DNA from: Rhizopus arrhizus
Lineage: Eukaryota; Mucoromycota; Mucoromycetes; Mucorales; Rhizopodaceae
NCBI GenBank assembly: GCA_024220505.1
Contig: JAKZZE010000004.1
Location: forward strand, 1,984,001 to 2,048,000
Length of the DNA: 64,000 nucleotides
Reading direction: 5' to 3'
Shown here: one piece after another, positions 25,003 through 36,600 of the stretch
How the letters are laid out: every line of letters begins with the position of its first letter
How positions within the stretch are numbered: position 1 is the first letter of the stretch
The notes under the pieces: model-generated
The model's database searches: none
The model's input: the letters and a program-made list of their open reading frames with translations, nothing else
Told to the model about the DNA's origin: nothing
Made by a program: the position numbers and the translations under genes

Positions 25003-25037
<35 letters not shown>

Positions 25038-26398
25038 CCTGCCATGATTTGTTAGACATTTTCAAAGCTGTTTAATTCATTTACTGTAATGATTAAATCG
25101 TGTCAGGTAGCACACTGGGTCCCAAAACTTAAAATAGCAAAAGACTTGTAAGAACATCACATTCAAATCAAGACAGCAAAGAGACAATCCAAAAAAAAAA
25201 TCAAAAGGAAAATAATAGAATAAGAGAAGAAAGGTTAAAAACCATATATTAGTGAATTTGATTGCTTTTTTTTCAACCGTATATTTTCTATTATGCCAAT
25301 GTCTATACATTCAATCTATTATTATTATTTTTTGTTCTGCTATTTCGCATTGGAGTAACTTTGTCAGTCCCAAATATTCTGTTACTTGTATATTTTGCTT
25401 TTATTGATATAATTATATTTTTGCTTAAGATGAACATGGAAAGCAAATAAGGACAAAGACAATACGAAATGATGAGTGGTAATGTCCCACAATAACAAAG
25501 CTCATTACTAGATTGAATAATAATACCATATATAGCATATCCAATAGTATTCCTTAAGTTTATGGAGGAATGGGCCGAATAATCCCTTAAATTAATCCAA
25601 GCTTAAAACTCCGTATCCAATCTGTATGTTTACCAGTAGATGGCCATGAACGCCACAAAAGCCTATAGACAATCTCGTTCATTATAAATGCAAATAAAGT
25701 ATGCATAATTACTGTTTTTGTAGATTTAATCTTAATTTGATTAGCTGAAAAAGTAATTATAGTCAATTGATGACAATGTGTTTTCTTTTTTCGTGATCTA
25801 AATCTTGTTAAAGCCTTGTGCTTTCTGCGGAGCCTTCAGATTCTTGGCTAAAAACTCTTGTAGAAACTTCTTAGTAAATAAACGTGAACCAATGACTTAA
25901 CGGAATAAATCTTTATTCATGATGTTCTTAAGCAAAGAACAACATAAGCGTAACAACAGTATTCATATGTAGCATGCTCATTGGTGTTGTATTCTACTTA
26001 CACATCTCTTCATTCCTTTTGTTTCAAAGGTATTATTTGATCCAAACTACAATAGTTACACCAACAGTCGGCACAGAGTATCTATTTATGACACTGGATC
26101 AATCTGACAAGAAAAGCTTAGATCGTTAAAGACTAATAGTTAACGGCAAGTTTGTTGAAATTATATGTGTCAATTATCTTCCATAGTACTCGTTATGGAC
26201 TTGTAGTATACTACTTTATTAACAATTAAATTTGATGGTTTTCAAGTTAGAAGTGACAAGACAATTTACAAAAGGCGTACTAATTTTTTCATAATTGTGC
26301 AACAGTAATTGAACATATAAAAGGACACCTCGATAACCGGAAACTAGAGCAAATTACTTTGTTTTTCTTTCTCAATCTTAATTTACTAAAAAAAAAAA
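24662..26398. other. non-coding flank within duplication copy 1
   Basis: No supportable gene. It carries a T tract of about 34 bases (25,003-25,037) that is only about 10 bases long in copy 2. It also holds the intact pre-insertion site AATCT/GACAAGAAA (26,101-26,114), which was hit by mobile elements in copy 2. Confidence 0.6.
26316..26323 (+). promoter_or_regulatory. TATA box of the RTA1-like gene
   Basis: TATAAAAG lies 83 bp before the ATG at 26,399. It is conserved in the pseudogene copy (58,973 region). Confidence 0.5.
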
Positions 26399-27289
26399 AT
26401 GGACTCATCAGATACATTCGGTCGTCCTGAAGGTGACAGAACTCTTCAAATATTTGGTTACATCCCCAATCTGCCATTGTGTATTGTAAGCTTGGTTGTG
26501 TACTTGTTATTTATGCTATACTTGACATATCGAATCTTCAAGTCAAAGAGTCGTCGCTTCCTGTATATATTACCATTTACTGCGTTGATGGAGCTTATCG
26601 GTTATATACTTCGAGCCTTATGCCATAATTTTACTTCGGTTGGTCGCTACGCTATTATGCAGTTGCTTTTGCTGCTTGCTCCTAATGCTTTGGCTCTTGT
26701 CAACTACAAAACTGTGGGTGAAATGATAAGATTGTCTAACGTTGATGAAAAGCGCTTCTTTTTAAAATACAAGTTTGTCACCTGGTTCTTCTTTGCAAGC
26801 GATATTTTCTCGTTTTTGATGCAAGGAGCTGGAGGAGGTTTACAGGCTAGTGGAGGAGAAAGCAATGCAAATACGGGTAGGGCTGTTACATTGGTTGGTC
26901 TTTTTGTTCAGTTGGCATTCTTAGCTTGCTTTGCCGTTATTACTGTCTATGTTCATCGTAATCCAAGATATGTGTTCCATGTTGAAGGTGTACAAAACCC
27001 CAAACCTAAATTGTTATTGTGTATGTACATCACGCTCGTTTTACTCTATATTCGTTCAATTTATCGTGTTGTTGAATATGCTGATGGCTTTGCCGGTCCT
27101 GTTGCTAAGGCTGAATGGGCTTTCTATATTTTCGACACTTTAGCCATCGCCATTTGTTTTATCTTTTATATTCTTCTATTTATTGGTGATCGTATTCCAA
27201 AGCGTGATGCTGAATTAATTCCAACTTCTTCACCCACTATCAGCATGAATCGTATACAAAACAAGGAAAATTGGCAGCAGGGAGCATAA
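26399..27289 (+). CDS. RTA1-like seven-helix membrane protein, 296 aa
   Basis: This intronless gene has about seven hydrophobic segments. It shows RTA1-family features: a start near GYIPNLPLCIVSLVVYLLFM, then FTALMELIGYILRAL, LLLLAPNALALVNYKTVGEMI, and QGAGGGLQASGG with the following glycine-rich loop. LYIRSIYRVVEYADGFAG and a final WAFYIFDTLAI segment complete it. Fungal RTA1/RTM1-type proteins are plasma-membrane proteins linked to lipid translocation or resistance to toxic lipophilic compounds (family knowledge). The C-terminus is short and cytosolic (KRDAELIPTSSPTI). A near-identical but broken copy lies at 59,051. The ATG follows an A-run leader (CTAAAAAAAAAAATGG). Confidence 0.88.
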   Translation: MDSSDTFGRPEGDRTLQIFGYIPNLPLCIVSLVVYLLFMLYLTYRIFKSKSRRFLYILPFTALMELIGYILRALCHNFTSVGRYAIMQLLLLLAPNALALVNYKTVGEMIRLSNVDEKRFFLKYKFVTWFFFASDIFSFLMQGAGGGLQASGGESNANTGRAVTLVGLFVQLAFLACFAVITVYVHRNPRYVFHVEGVQNPKPKLLLCMYITLVLLYIRSIYRVVEYADGFAGPVAKAEWAFYIFDTLAIAICFIFYILLFIGDRIPKRDAELIPTSSPTISMNRIQNKENWQQGA

Positions 27290-28588
27290 ATTAGAAACCT
27301 CATGAATTTGAAGCAACACCTTTCATCCATTATTTCATTAATAAACATACAATTAGTATATATATATATTTGATAACCAAAATATTTGTTCTTGATTCTT
27401 TTCTATTGCTTTACTTCAAAAATAGATTGCTACATTTTTCTTTATGCTTTATGTTATATTTAGACATATCAATAAAACTATTTTTTCCAAGAACATATAC
27501 TCTTTTAAAATATCATTGAATCCTAATTTTGAAGTACAATAGTGTTGAGTTAAAGCTTCATAGAATTGCCCTGTATCATTATACTATAAAAAATCGACCT
27601 TGTCCAGTCAAAAAGAATACAACATGAAAACAACCTTCTGAAGACCATGCTTCGCATAATGTATTAAATAGCGTGCAATCTTGTACCTTAATAAATTAGC
27701 TTTCTCCCTTTTCTTCGCAATAAGTGATTGAGCAGGGCCCGATTATTTAAATTTTGAAATAACTCATAAAAGCGGATGTTGTAGAGCAGTAACTGATTGT
27801 AGTTGACATTGATAAATATAAGCCTTAATACAAGATCATAATTAAATAAAATAAAATATAAGTTTATTTAAATAAGATCATACAGTCAATTCCAATTAAA
27901 CATGTTCTTTTAGAATATGTTTTGTATTAATGAGGGTTCTTTGATAAGAAGTATCAACTAAAATAACAAAATCCAATTCAATGCTAGGAATATTGCTAAT
28001 CTTTCACATAATTGAAATAACGCGTAAAATAACGTTATTCAAATCAGTGAGGAATCCCCAGAATAAAAGATAATCTATGACAGACATACAAAAGAACAAA
28101 TGAAAAGCTTTCATAATCATAATTATAGATGACACTTGCTAAAGTACCTGAAGATTAGAAGAACGCTTACAACAAAAGACATCAAGCCATTCACTCAATA
28201 AGATATAAATATCTACCTTCAATTAGAATAATTTTTATTTTAACTTAAACTGAAACAAAGATCAGTCTCAAAAAATACTCAAACTGTTTCTTTCTTTTTG
28301 TTTCCACCTTCTCTTTTATTACCTTAACTATTATGCAACAGCGGAGACTAAAGGAATTCGTTTATTAAAAATTAGGCTACATGGCAAATCTCAATACAAT
28401 ACCTGCATAATTGTCCTTGTTTCTCTTACAATTTAATCAAAATAAAGTTTTGTGCTGCTTTTTGCTGCTTATGCTTATGTGATTACCCATATTACAGTAC
28501 AATAAACAAGAAAAGGATATAAACATATCAATATGTCTTTATTTGAAAAAGAAAATAAGCTGTAATGCTTTTCATTTAAATTCACAGC
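27290..28588. other. intergenic between RTA1-like and glucoamylase genes
   Basis: Convergent 3' regions. Only AT-rich DNA is seen, and it is duplicated at 59,941-61,228. Confidence 0.5.
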
Positions 28589-30638
28589 TTAAGCAGCAGG
28601 TGCACCAGCCTTAGCGTAAGAAGCGGTGATTAAAGAAGCGTGAGACCAGGTCAAGTCTCTAGCACCGGTGGATAAACCAGTGGTACGGTCAAACTCTTCA
28701 GCAAGAGATCCATTGTTGTGAGCATGGAACTGGACAGTGGACAAGAAACGGTCAGCAGCGAGTGCAATATTTTGAGCAAGGTTGTTAAAGTCGGAGGTAC
28801 CAACAGTGTATTTCTTTCCAGATGTAGCAGATGAATCAAACTTCTTGAAGAAGGGTAAACTGATGCTGCTGACAGTGACACCACCGTTGCCGATCCATTC
28901 CTTGATGGCACGGTAATAGAGCTCAGCGTAACCAGTTACAGCCAAGAACCAAGGGTTTCCTTGAGAGTTTCCGTTACCATTGTAAGTGTCTTCAGGATAT
29001 CTACCAATAGCGTTACCAAGGTAAGATGGAAGGTTTTTGTTGATAGGATACAAGGAAGCGAAGGAATCTTCAACAGCTACAGCAGTGGCAAGGATCTAAG
29101 TAGAAAATGTGAATTAGTAATGTTATAGTCTTATTCTTTTGTGCATGTTAGTTTACCTTTTCAGAACCAGGAGTGAAGAATCCATCATCAACACTACCAA
29201 GGTTAGCAGCCAACAATGTAGAGACATCCAAGCCCTTTTTACTGACACCACCAGTAACACTTTGACTGACTTGAATCCAGTTATTAGAAGAAACCCAGAA
29301 GCTAGAGATTTTGTTTGCAATAGTGGATGCAGTACTGCTATAAGTAGATGCACGAGTAGAGTCACCGTTACGTTTAGCGAAATCTGCACCAAGAAGCAAA
29401 CCCTTACGCATAACCATTAAAGTATAGAAGTGAACACCATTGACTTCTTCCCATAAATCGAAACAGCCATTAGACCAAACATTGACGACATAGTCCAAAT
29501 CCTTGAAAATAGCAGGCTTGAGTGTACCAGTGACATAGGAAGCATCCTTTGTTTGAGTAAGATAACTGTCAGCAAACAAAACAAAGGTAGTAGCACGCTC
29601 AGCAGGTCCATCATTTTGAGGTCTTCCCCAAGCACCAGTGTAGCCAGAACCATCAGGATTGAACTTAGGCTCACCAAGGCAGTTACAGACGGTAGAAGTT
29701 GATTGGGTCTTAACTGAGAATGTAACATAGTCCTTGAGGACGTTGAGGATAGTCTTATTACCGGACAAAGTAGTGTTGTATTCGTAAACAATTACATTGG
29801 AGGTTAATGCAGCATCACGAGTCCAAGCGTAGTAGTAATCGGGACCAGCGGTAGTGAGTGAAGCAGCAATGAAACCGGTAGCACTTCCAGGAGGGTTGAT
29901 ATTTCGAAGCATAGCAAAGCGACTGATATCTTCTTGCTTCTTAATCCATGAGGAGATTGTAGAGTTACCAGTTGGGAAAGTAGCTGGCTCAGAGCTTGAG
30001 GGGCGAGTTGTGGTAGAAGTAGAAGGGGCAGTAGTAGTAGTAGTAGCAGCAGTAGTAGTAGTGGGCTTGGATGTAGATACTATAAAAATGTGAATAGCTG
30101 TAGGCATTTGCATATTATTATTTTTACCTTGGTAATTGGCAGAATTGTTGTTATCATAGTATGTTTTTCCACTGACTTCATACTATAGAGAAAAGGGTTA
30201 GTTAATTAAGTATATAAGGGCAAATATCATAAAATAAAAATAAGTTACCTTAATGTAGAACTCCTTGATACCATTAATGGAGGCAGAGAATGTCCAGTAT
30301 TCGTAATTTGATCCAGAGATAGGGCCAGAGTAAGAAGCAGCAATGGTGTTTCCATTATTATTCCAGTTGTCAGAGCCATCGGCGTAAATTACAGTAACTT
30401 TCTTGGAGTAAGCAATGTTCTTGACCTACAACGTACAGCATGAACATTAATATATTTTTTATTGTTTGAATTATATGCAACCTACATAAATTTTTCCTGA
30501 AAAAGTAGAGCCATCGTAGTCGTATGAATCAAGCTGGACAGAAGCACTGCTAGGAATACTTGCAGTAGAAACAAGCAAAGAAAAGTAAGAGAGGACAAGA
30601 AAGAATGAGACTTTCAATGGCAAATTGAATAATTGCAT
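28589..30638 (-). CDS. amyA: glucoamylase with CBM21 starch-binding domain, 604 aa
   Basis: Five exons (30638-30486, 30425-30249, 30182-30128, 30079-29157, 29095-28589) join to exactly 604 codons, the length of the known R. oryzae glucoamylase. Layout: signal peptide (about residues 1-25); CBM21 (about 26-130, with SKKVTVIYADGSDNW and YEYWTFSASINGIKEFYIK); a Thr/Ser linker; a GH15 catalytic domain (about 168-604). The general acid lies in DLWEEVNG, the substrate-contact segment is YYYAWTRDAAL, and the general base lies in LAEEFDRTTG. It releases glucose from starch ends outside the cell. The start at 30,638 is fixed by the signal peptide and a TATA box between it and the upstream in-frame ATG. 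Introns are 48-66 bp. The symbol amyA is by recognition of the protein. Confidence 0.96.
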
Positions 30639-30698
30639 TAGAGAAAGACCAATTTGAAGACAAGTGATGATTTTTGAAAAACGAGGAAATAAACGCGT

Positions 30699-30706
30699 CT
30701 TATATA
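30699..30706 (-). promoter_or_regulatory. glucoamylase TATA box, copy 1
   Basis: TATATAAG on the minus strand lies about 60 bp upstream of the ATG at 30,638. It is identical in copy 2. It shows that the longer in-frame ORF start further upstream is not used. Confidence 0.6.
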
Positions 30707-31106
30707 TGTTTGAAATTTTAAATCTGAATATATCATAACACAAATTGAGATCTTCTATAAGTTCAATTAGACAGGAACATAAATTAAAGGATTTCCCTGA
30801 TATTCCAGCTTGAGACATTGTAATATGTTAAACAATAGTCATATTTCCCAGCTTCAGTGTATATTTATGGCAATTTTCGATTGAATTATTAACAAGTAAC
30901 AGATCATCCCAAAATTTTATGCAGTGTGTGTCATGTTGGACAAAGAACTATTGGCCAACATATGATAATATCCTTGTTACACCATGCTTTGTGAACAATC
31001 TAGAAAACATTTTACCGACAAACAGTGCCATCAATCAAAAACAATTGGATGATTGTCCTTAAACGTAAGGGTCCTTGGAAATATATGGAATCATTTATGC
31101 ATTCAG

Positions 31107-31156
31107 TTTTTTACAGGTTTTTACAGGTTTTTACAGTTTTTTACAGTTTTTTACAG
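31107..31156 (+). repeat. 10-bp minisatellite, five units
   Basis: Five tandem units of (T/G)TTTTTACAG. The duplicate at 63,532 has three units. It lies upstream of the glucoamylase promoter. Confidence 0.85.
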
Positions 31157-32909
31157 ATTAAAGTTACAGTGAAATTGCATGTTGAACAATTGATTCAATG
31201 CCTAATGTTTATATGAAATTAAAAACTTTAATTGAAGCTTTTTATGCTTAGTATTAACTCATAAAAATATTAAATTGTATAGCTCACAGAAGTTGAAAAA
31301 AATGAAGGATGAATTCTAAAGTATTACAATTACATTTTTTCTTTCTTTTTCCTTTTTCTCAAGAAGCAGAGAATTCCAAGTCTAACCAGAGACATTGAAG
31401 AATTTACACAAAGGAGGGAAAATGGATTACACAAAGTACCATTAGCTGATGACTGGACTCTATACAGCTTTCAAAGTAACAACTTCTAAAAAGACCTATT
31501 TAATGAACAAGCTATTTATGATTGAAGTGGACATAGAATATAAGCGTGATCTTTGCCATTGATTTTGCAAACATTTGAAAATAAATCATTACTAAGCAGA
31601 CATGCATGGGAATTATGTTTAGAAATATATGTAACACTGCTCTCTCTATATTACACCTATTAAATATTTTTAATTGCTAATCCAATTGGCAAAGGAAAAT
31701 ATAACTACAAAACAGCCGAATATCTGTTTTTTACAGTAAAAACCTATTCTTGGACAATTTTTTTTAAAAAAAAATTACAGTGAAGTACCATAGTACCAAT
31801 GTAATACAAGAAACCTGAATCTAACTAAATTACCATCCCGTTTTATTTTACTATACCACTTTTCCCAGAACCGAGAAGTCTAAATACACCAAGTTTTTCA
31901 GCGACCACTAATATGTTTTGAGTTCAATACTGTCCTCCTTTAAAAGTTAATCTGTACCCCTCTTTTTTTTTCTGACGACAAAGGAAGCAGTAAAATGAAC
32001 AGCATTAACGACATTAACTATACACATCATAAATATATTTCCTATTATAAAAAGGTAGTTAATTTCAGTTTGGTTTACAAACTTTCTTTTTTTGACAACA
32101 CAACGAAGTTGATAAACACAATGATTGGTATCCCCGTGAAACTTACAATGTACTGAAAATACGACGTTGCTGGTAACACTCTCAGGTAAAATAATGATGG
32201 CTGATTGCAATCAGACTGAGATATTTACTATCCATAAAGTCTTTTCAAATTAATCAACATAATAGTGCTATTGGAGTATAAAATGGACATAGGAAAAATA
32301 CATACGATCAATATCAAACTTGTTAGTTCTATAATGGAGAGTGTACAAACATGTGCTATAACAAATCTGTTTTAAATGCTACAATTTATGTTCATACATA
32401 AAAAAAAAGATCGTTGTTTTAACAAGGAAACAAAAGCTTCATTGGATATAGGCATAAAGAAGAATAAGAAAATACAAATAACAAATACTAGCAAAATTCT
32501 TATTACTTTATTGACAGCTGTCTTCCAAGATAATCATTAGATTAAAAATCAACCATTATACCTTCTCAGTAGTAGATTATGTGACATGTAGGCTTATTTA
32601 GTACATGTACATTATCGAGACAGGCTAATCACTAATGATATATATTTATATTATGCACATACAGATATCTATAATACAAAGAATGCACGGCCAATTGAAT
32701 AATACATATGTTATCATCTGCACTATGAAATATATAAACTTTGAACGTTGGCTATTAAAAAATCATGGTATATTCTAGCCCTACGAAATTCTATTCTTTT
32801 TATTATTTCCTGAAGAAAGACTGATTACTATGTAATTCTTTTGTGGTTCTTATCTTCATTTTCATTATAAATCTCGTCCATTAATTTTATCAAAAGTATC
32901 TTCAAAGGA
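31157..32909. other. intergenic, end of duplication copy 1 and flank of mdj1
   Basis: Homology to copy 2 runs to at least 31,636. The rest is AT-rich. An 87-codon frame at 31,947-32,210 (minus) has no recognisable product and is not called. Confidence 0.45.
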
Positions 32910-34637
32910 TCACTTGCCATGTTTTTTATTTTCTTCATTTCGATCCTCAGATGACATTTTTGAAGGTGGTGATATGTTTGGCGAAGGATTGCTTTTCTTC
33001 ACTGACTGCCCTCTTGGTTTGTAATCATCATCTACTAGACTGGCATATTCTTCAATTATTTCCTTTTGTCTTCCTCGTAAGCTTCTTGGAAATTCAACCT
33101 TGAGTGTTACAATTTGATCACCGCGAACAGTATTACGGAGATGTTGGATACCATGGCCTCTTAATGCTATGTTGTCTTCAGATTGTGATCCCGGAGGAAC
33201 TTTCAAATCAACATCACCATCTACTGTTGGAATACGAATGCGTCCTCCTAATATAGCTTTATAGAAAGGAATATTTGCATCCACAAAGATATCTGTATTC
33301 TGTCTGCGAAAGATCTTTGATGGTTGAATCTATAAAACAGCACAAGAAATAAATCAAAAGAGATAGGAGTCTATAAACCAATCCCCTTACATTTAACATA
33401 ATAAACAAATCACCATTAGGTCCATTTCCTTTCAATGGCGCATCGCCTTCACCAGGAACCTTTATTGTTGAATTTTGATCCACACCAGGTGGGACAGTCA
33501 CCTGAACTGTCTTACGTTCTTTTATTTTGCCCGTACTATTACATGCCGAACATCCATAACCAGATGGAATGGAAAAACCTTCTCCGCCACATGCCTGACA
33601 GGTGGTTTGCATACCAAATCCACCACCCATCATAATGGTTTGTAAACCTGTACCGTGACATGTCCTACACGTGTTTTTATTTTTACCAGGTTTGAGGCCA
33701 CTTCCCTGACAAGTATTACAATTTATTACTCGATTAACCTGAACGTATTTTGTTGTTCCCTTCACGGCTTCCATAAATGTCAATGTCAATGGCATCTGAA
33801 TTGTATTTCCTGCTGAGGGTTTAGCAAATGGATCACCCTCAGTAGCACCTCCTCCATTAAAGCCTCCACTAAAGCCTCCGCCAAAGCCTCCGCCAAAACC
33901 TCCACCAAAGAATTGACTAAAGATATCATTGGGATCAAATCCACCAGGGAAGCCACTTCCGTGAAATCCACCACTGCCTGCTGCCCCTCCAGCCTCAAAT
34001 CCATGTCCAAATTGATCGTATTGTTTACGCTTTTCATCATCAGAGAGAACCTCATAAGCTTCTTGAATTTGAACAAATTTTTCACGAGCATGCTTATCTT
34101 TGTTGGTATCTGGATGATATTTTTTTGCAAGCTATTATTACATTCAATATCTTTTCTTGACTTTTTCTCTAGTGTATTTAACTTACAGCATAATAAGCCT
34201 TTTTAATTTCATTTGAACTCGCATTCTTTTTTACACCTAATACTTCGTATGGATCTTTCTTGGTTGAGGTTGTTGGTGCTGTGTTTAGATCATGTCAATT
34301 TTTTGCATAATTTTTTCTGTTAATTACTTGTTGCGTGAAAGCATCTCTACAAACATAAAAGCCGCCATTAGGCAAAATCTATTAAAATTGGTCTTTTCTT
34401 TTTGTTACCTTTTGATATGTGGGTATAAACGTGCTTCCTAGAATACAATGCTTTTCTACATAAAGAGGAGTAGCTGTCAAAAGAAGTCCAACTTCAATTT
34501 TTATGTTCTTCTTTTTACTAACGTTTTTTAGCTGTATTAACAAATCGCTTTATTAAAAGTTTATTCATAATTGTTTGTCTTTTCAAAGCTACTGCAAGAA
34601 TCACTGAAGCACTTGTCCAACTAAGTCGAGAATTCAT
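32910..34637 (-). CDS. mdj1: mitochondrial DnaJ/Hsp40 co-chaperone (Mdj1-like), 483 aa
   Basis: Six exons (34637-34523, 34473-34409, 34346-34328, 34278-34187, 34131-33391, 33329-32910) join in frame. The third exon has only 19 nt. The protein has a basic, hydroxyl-rich N-terminus like a mitochondrial presequence. It continues with [10 protein letters not shown] and a J domain with HPD at about 103-105, then a long Gly/Phe region ([17 protein letters not shown]). Four zinc motifs of the CxxCxGxG type follow ([32 protein letters not shown]), then the substrate-binding C-terminal domain. Type I DnaJ with presequence fits Mdj1, the partner of mitochondrial Hsp70. The tail is Lys/Ser-rich. Mobile DNA lies only 26 bp upstream of the ATG. 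Confidence 0.92.
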
Positions 34638-34674
34638 GATTTTGTAAAAAGAAAGAAAATAAGAGAAAAAATAC

Positions 34675-35593
34675 GATTAAAGAATAATTTTTTATTTGTA
34701 AAAATTTTAAAACCCAAAATGAGCACATAATATTTGACATATTGTATTGCCCGGGCCAGTTCAAAGAAGTGTTAGAGAAACCAAAAACCTTTTTGATAGC
34801 CAAAAAGGTAAAAAGGATAAAGAAGAGAAGATGATAGGAAGGTGCAATCAATACATTTAAGAGCTAGAGAATAACCAAGATAATAATTTTTAATCAAGAG
34901 GGGGAACATCAGGAGAGATTTGATCATGATGCAAATAATCTAGTTCATGTAAAATTTGACAGATAATTGGCCAACGAATAGACCATGCAATATGCTTTGA
35001 GCGGTTTTTGTCGGTTGGTTTCTTTCTGGAAGTGGGCAGCTTGTTTAAGAGAAATGACAGAGGGTCAGGGATAGATTGTGGCATTTGCAGACGTCGATGC
35101 ATATGAAGGCATTCAATGGTATGAGTCCTTGTTAGTAGATCAAATGAGTGGTAGATACACGGTTTGGGGAGGCCACCAGGAAGCCAACCGAGACGCCAAC
35201 GGAGTAAGCGACTACGTTCGACGGAGGTCATTGGGAGCCATAGTATAGGATCAATCTCTAGGTCAACACGACAGGCAGATAAAAGGACAGAGTTAGTGTT
35301 ATCACGACGTTGCTCTAAGGTGTTTTGGAGATACTCTTGACGAATAGCTCGGAAACGGCGTTTGTCGATCCGTTCTACATCTTGTACGGTACAAAGTCGC
35401 CACAGAGGAGAGGTCGTAAGCTTATACCACTGTGAGCCACTTGCAGAAGTTCGAATGTATGGTAATAGTTGGAACAGGAGAGTATCATCGGGAACATCCA
35501 AGGAGCGGAGGAGAAATTTTGTCTGTAAAATGTGAGTGCGTTCTTTCATCGTAGATTGATTTATTAGATGTAGCATCACTTTGACTGAGGATC
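34675..35593 (-). mobile_element. LINE-B, 5'-truncated non-LTR retrotransposon
   Basis: The minus-strand frame ends at 34,890 and encodes the C-terminal part of a LINE ORF2. It shares the segment (I/L)DPILWLPMTSVERSR..RWRLGWLPGG and PQSIPDPLSFLLN with LINE-A but is clearly diverged. Its 3' UTR (34,680-34,889) resembles the LINE-A 3' UTR (CCCGGGCC and the following C-rich part). Imperfect target duplications flank it: GAGAAAAAATAC at 34,663-34,674 and GAGAAAGAAAAAAATAC at 35,594-35,610. The element lost endonuclease and most of RT on insertion. It sits between the mdj1 start codon and the transposon left end. Confidence 0.75.
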
Positions 35594-35609
35594 GAGAAAG
35601 AAAAAAATA

Positions 35610-35718
35610 CACTGAGGACGGTAAATTTTGTCACTTTGAGAAAATTGAATGTCACTTTCCAAAAAATGAATCTCACTTTGCAAAAAATGAATGGCACTAA
35701 GCCAAAAATAATTGTCGG
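35610..35718 (+). repeat. left terminal repeat array of the Fanzor transposon, outer part
   Basis: After the 11-bp tip come units of 20-22 bp: GTAAATTTTGTCACTTTGAG, AAAATTGAATGTCACTTTCC, AAAAAATGAATCTCACTTTG, AAAAAATGAATGGCACTAAG, AAAAATAATTGTCGG. The array resumes at 38,660 after two LINE insertions (TTTTCTT, then AAAAATAAACGGCACTACC). The inverted counterpart is at the right end. Confidence 0.8.
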
Positions 35719-36585
35719 TCCAAGCTACCCCTCCTGTCGGAACGAGTCAGTAGATTACAAGCACAGTTCCTCTTTCGTTCTTTATATTTACCAGAAGATG
35801 CACTGCTTGCTTGCCTGTTACCTTATATTCGCAGTACCAGAGGAAGCCAGTGGTACACCCTCTCTCGTACACCACTTTGGAAAACGGTGCTGTCTACTAC
35901 TGAAGAACCCGACACCCGCTCATTCAAGACTGCTAAACGACGCTTCCTACAACAGAATCTAGAGATTCGCCAACGATGCCGAAACTCCAAGCTACTTTCT
36001 AACTGCCGTCGATCGATCTCTTTGGATCCTATACTCTGGTTGCCCATGTCAAAGTCAGAGCGTAGTCGCTGTATACGCTGGAGGCTAGGCTGGCTTCCTG
36101 GTGGCAAACCTCAGCCATGTCCCAAGCACCCAACACAGCAACTCTCTAAGAGCCATGCCATTAATTGCCTTGATATGCACCGACATCTGTTTATGCCCGA
36201 AACTATACGAGATCCGTTGTCATTCCTTCTGAATATGCTTCCTCTTCGTCCTTTGGTCCCCCCAAACTTAGTCCTCACCTGGTCTCAGCGATGGTCGATT
36301 ATATGTTCCATACTGTATGAATTAGATCAACTACACCATGACAAACTGATTCCTATTAAGTATCCCCATGGCCAAAAGCTTCTTGTATGGTTAAATCGAT
36401 TCCTTTAGATTCCCATCGATAACTATGCTCAATACTTTCCTTTTACATTTTTTACCCTTGTTCCCATAAGGGATTTTTTCTTAGCATTCACTTCCAAACG
36501 GATTGAACGGGCCCGGGCGGACATTTATTATATTATTTTATCTTTTGCGCTCATTTGGACCATAAATAAAATATCATGTTTAAAC
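35719..36585 (+). mobile_element. LINE-A copy 1, 5'-truncated
   Basis: An open frame from 35,719 to 36,408 codes the C-terminal ORF2 region: FLFRSLYLPEDALL, then SLDPILWLPMSKSERSRC.RWRLGWLPGG, a C-x2-H/H-x4-C cluster in CPKHP...HAINCLDMH, and the end GQKLLVWLNRFL. The 3' UTR ends GTTTAAAC. Target duplications are AAAAATAATTGTCGG (35,704-35,718) and AAAAACAATTATCGG (36,586-36,600). It is not competent, since RT and endonuclease are missing. Confidence 0.85.
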
Positions 36586-36600
36586 AAAAACAATTATCGG

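Larger units (their letters stand above)
22838..31636 (+). repeat. large direct duplication, copy 1
   Basis: This segment matches 41,946-64,000 in the same orientation, apart from large insertions in the second copy. It contains a Fanzor 3' half with the transposon right end, an RTA1-like gene and a CBM21-containing glucoamylase. The left edge lies inside Fanzor coding sequence. The right edge is at least 31,636, because the window ends while copy 2 still matches. Differences are scattered substitutions, homopolymer changes, a minisatellite change, deletions in the glucoamylase and mobile insertions. Confidence 0.92.

Noticed and set aside
30639..30818. Upstream in-frame extension of the glucoamylase ORF (start MSQAGISGK)
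   Set aside because: It would bury the signal peptide and crosses a conserved TATA box; the ATG at 30,638 gives the known 604-aa protein. The same applies to copy 2.
31107..31156. CRISPR-like array
   Set aside because: Units are contiguous 10-bp repeats without spacers, in a eukaryote.
31947..32210. 87-codon minus-strand ORF
   Set aside because: No homologous pattern recognised and low-complexity ends; isolated in intergenic DNA.
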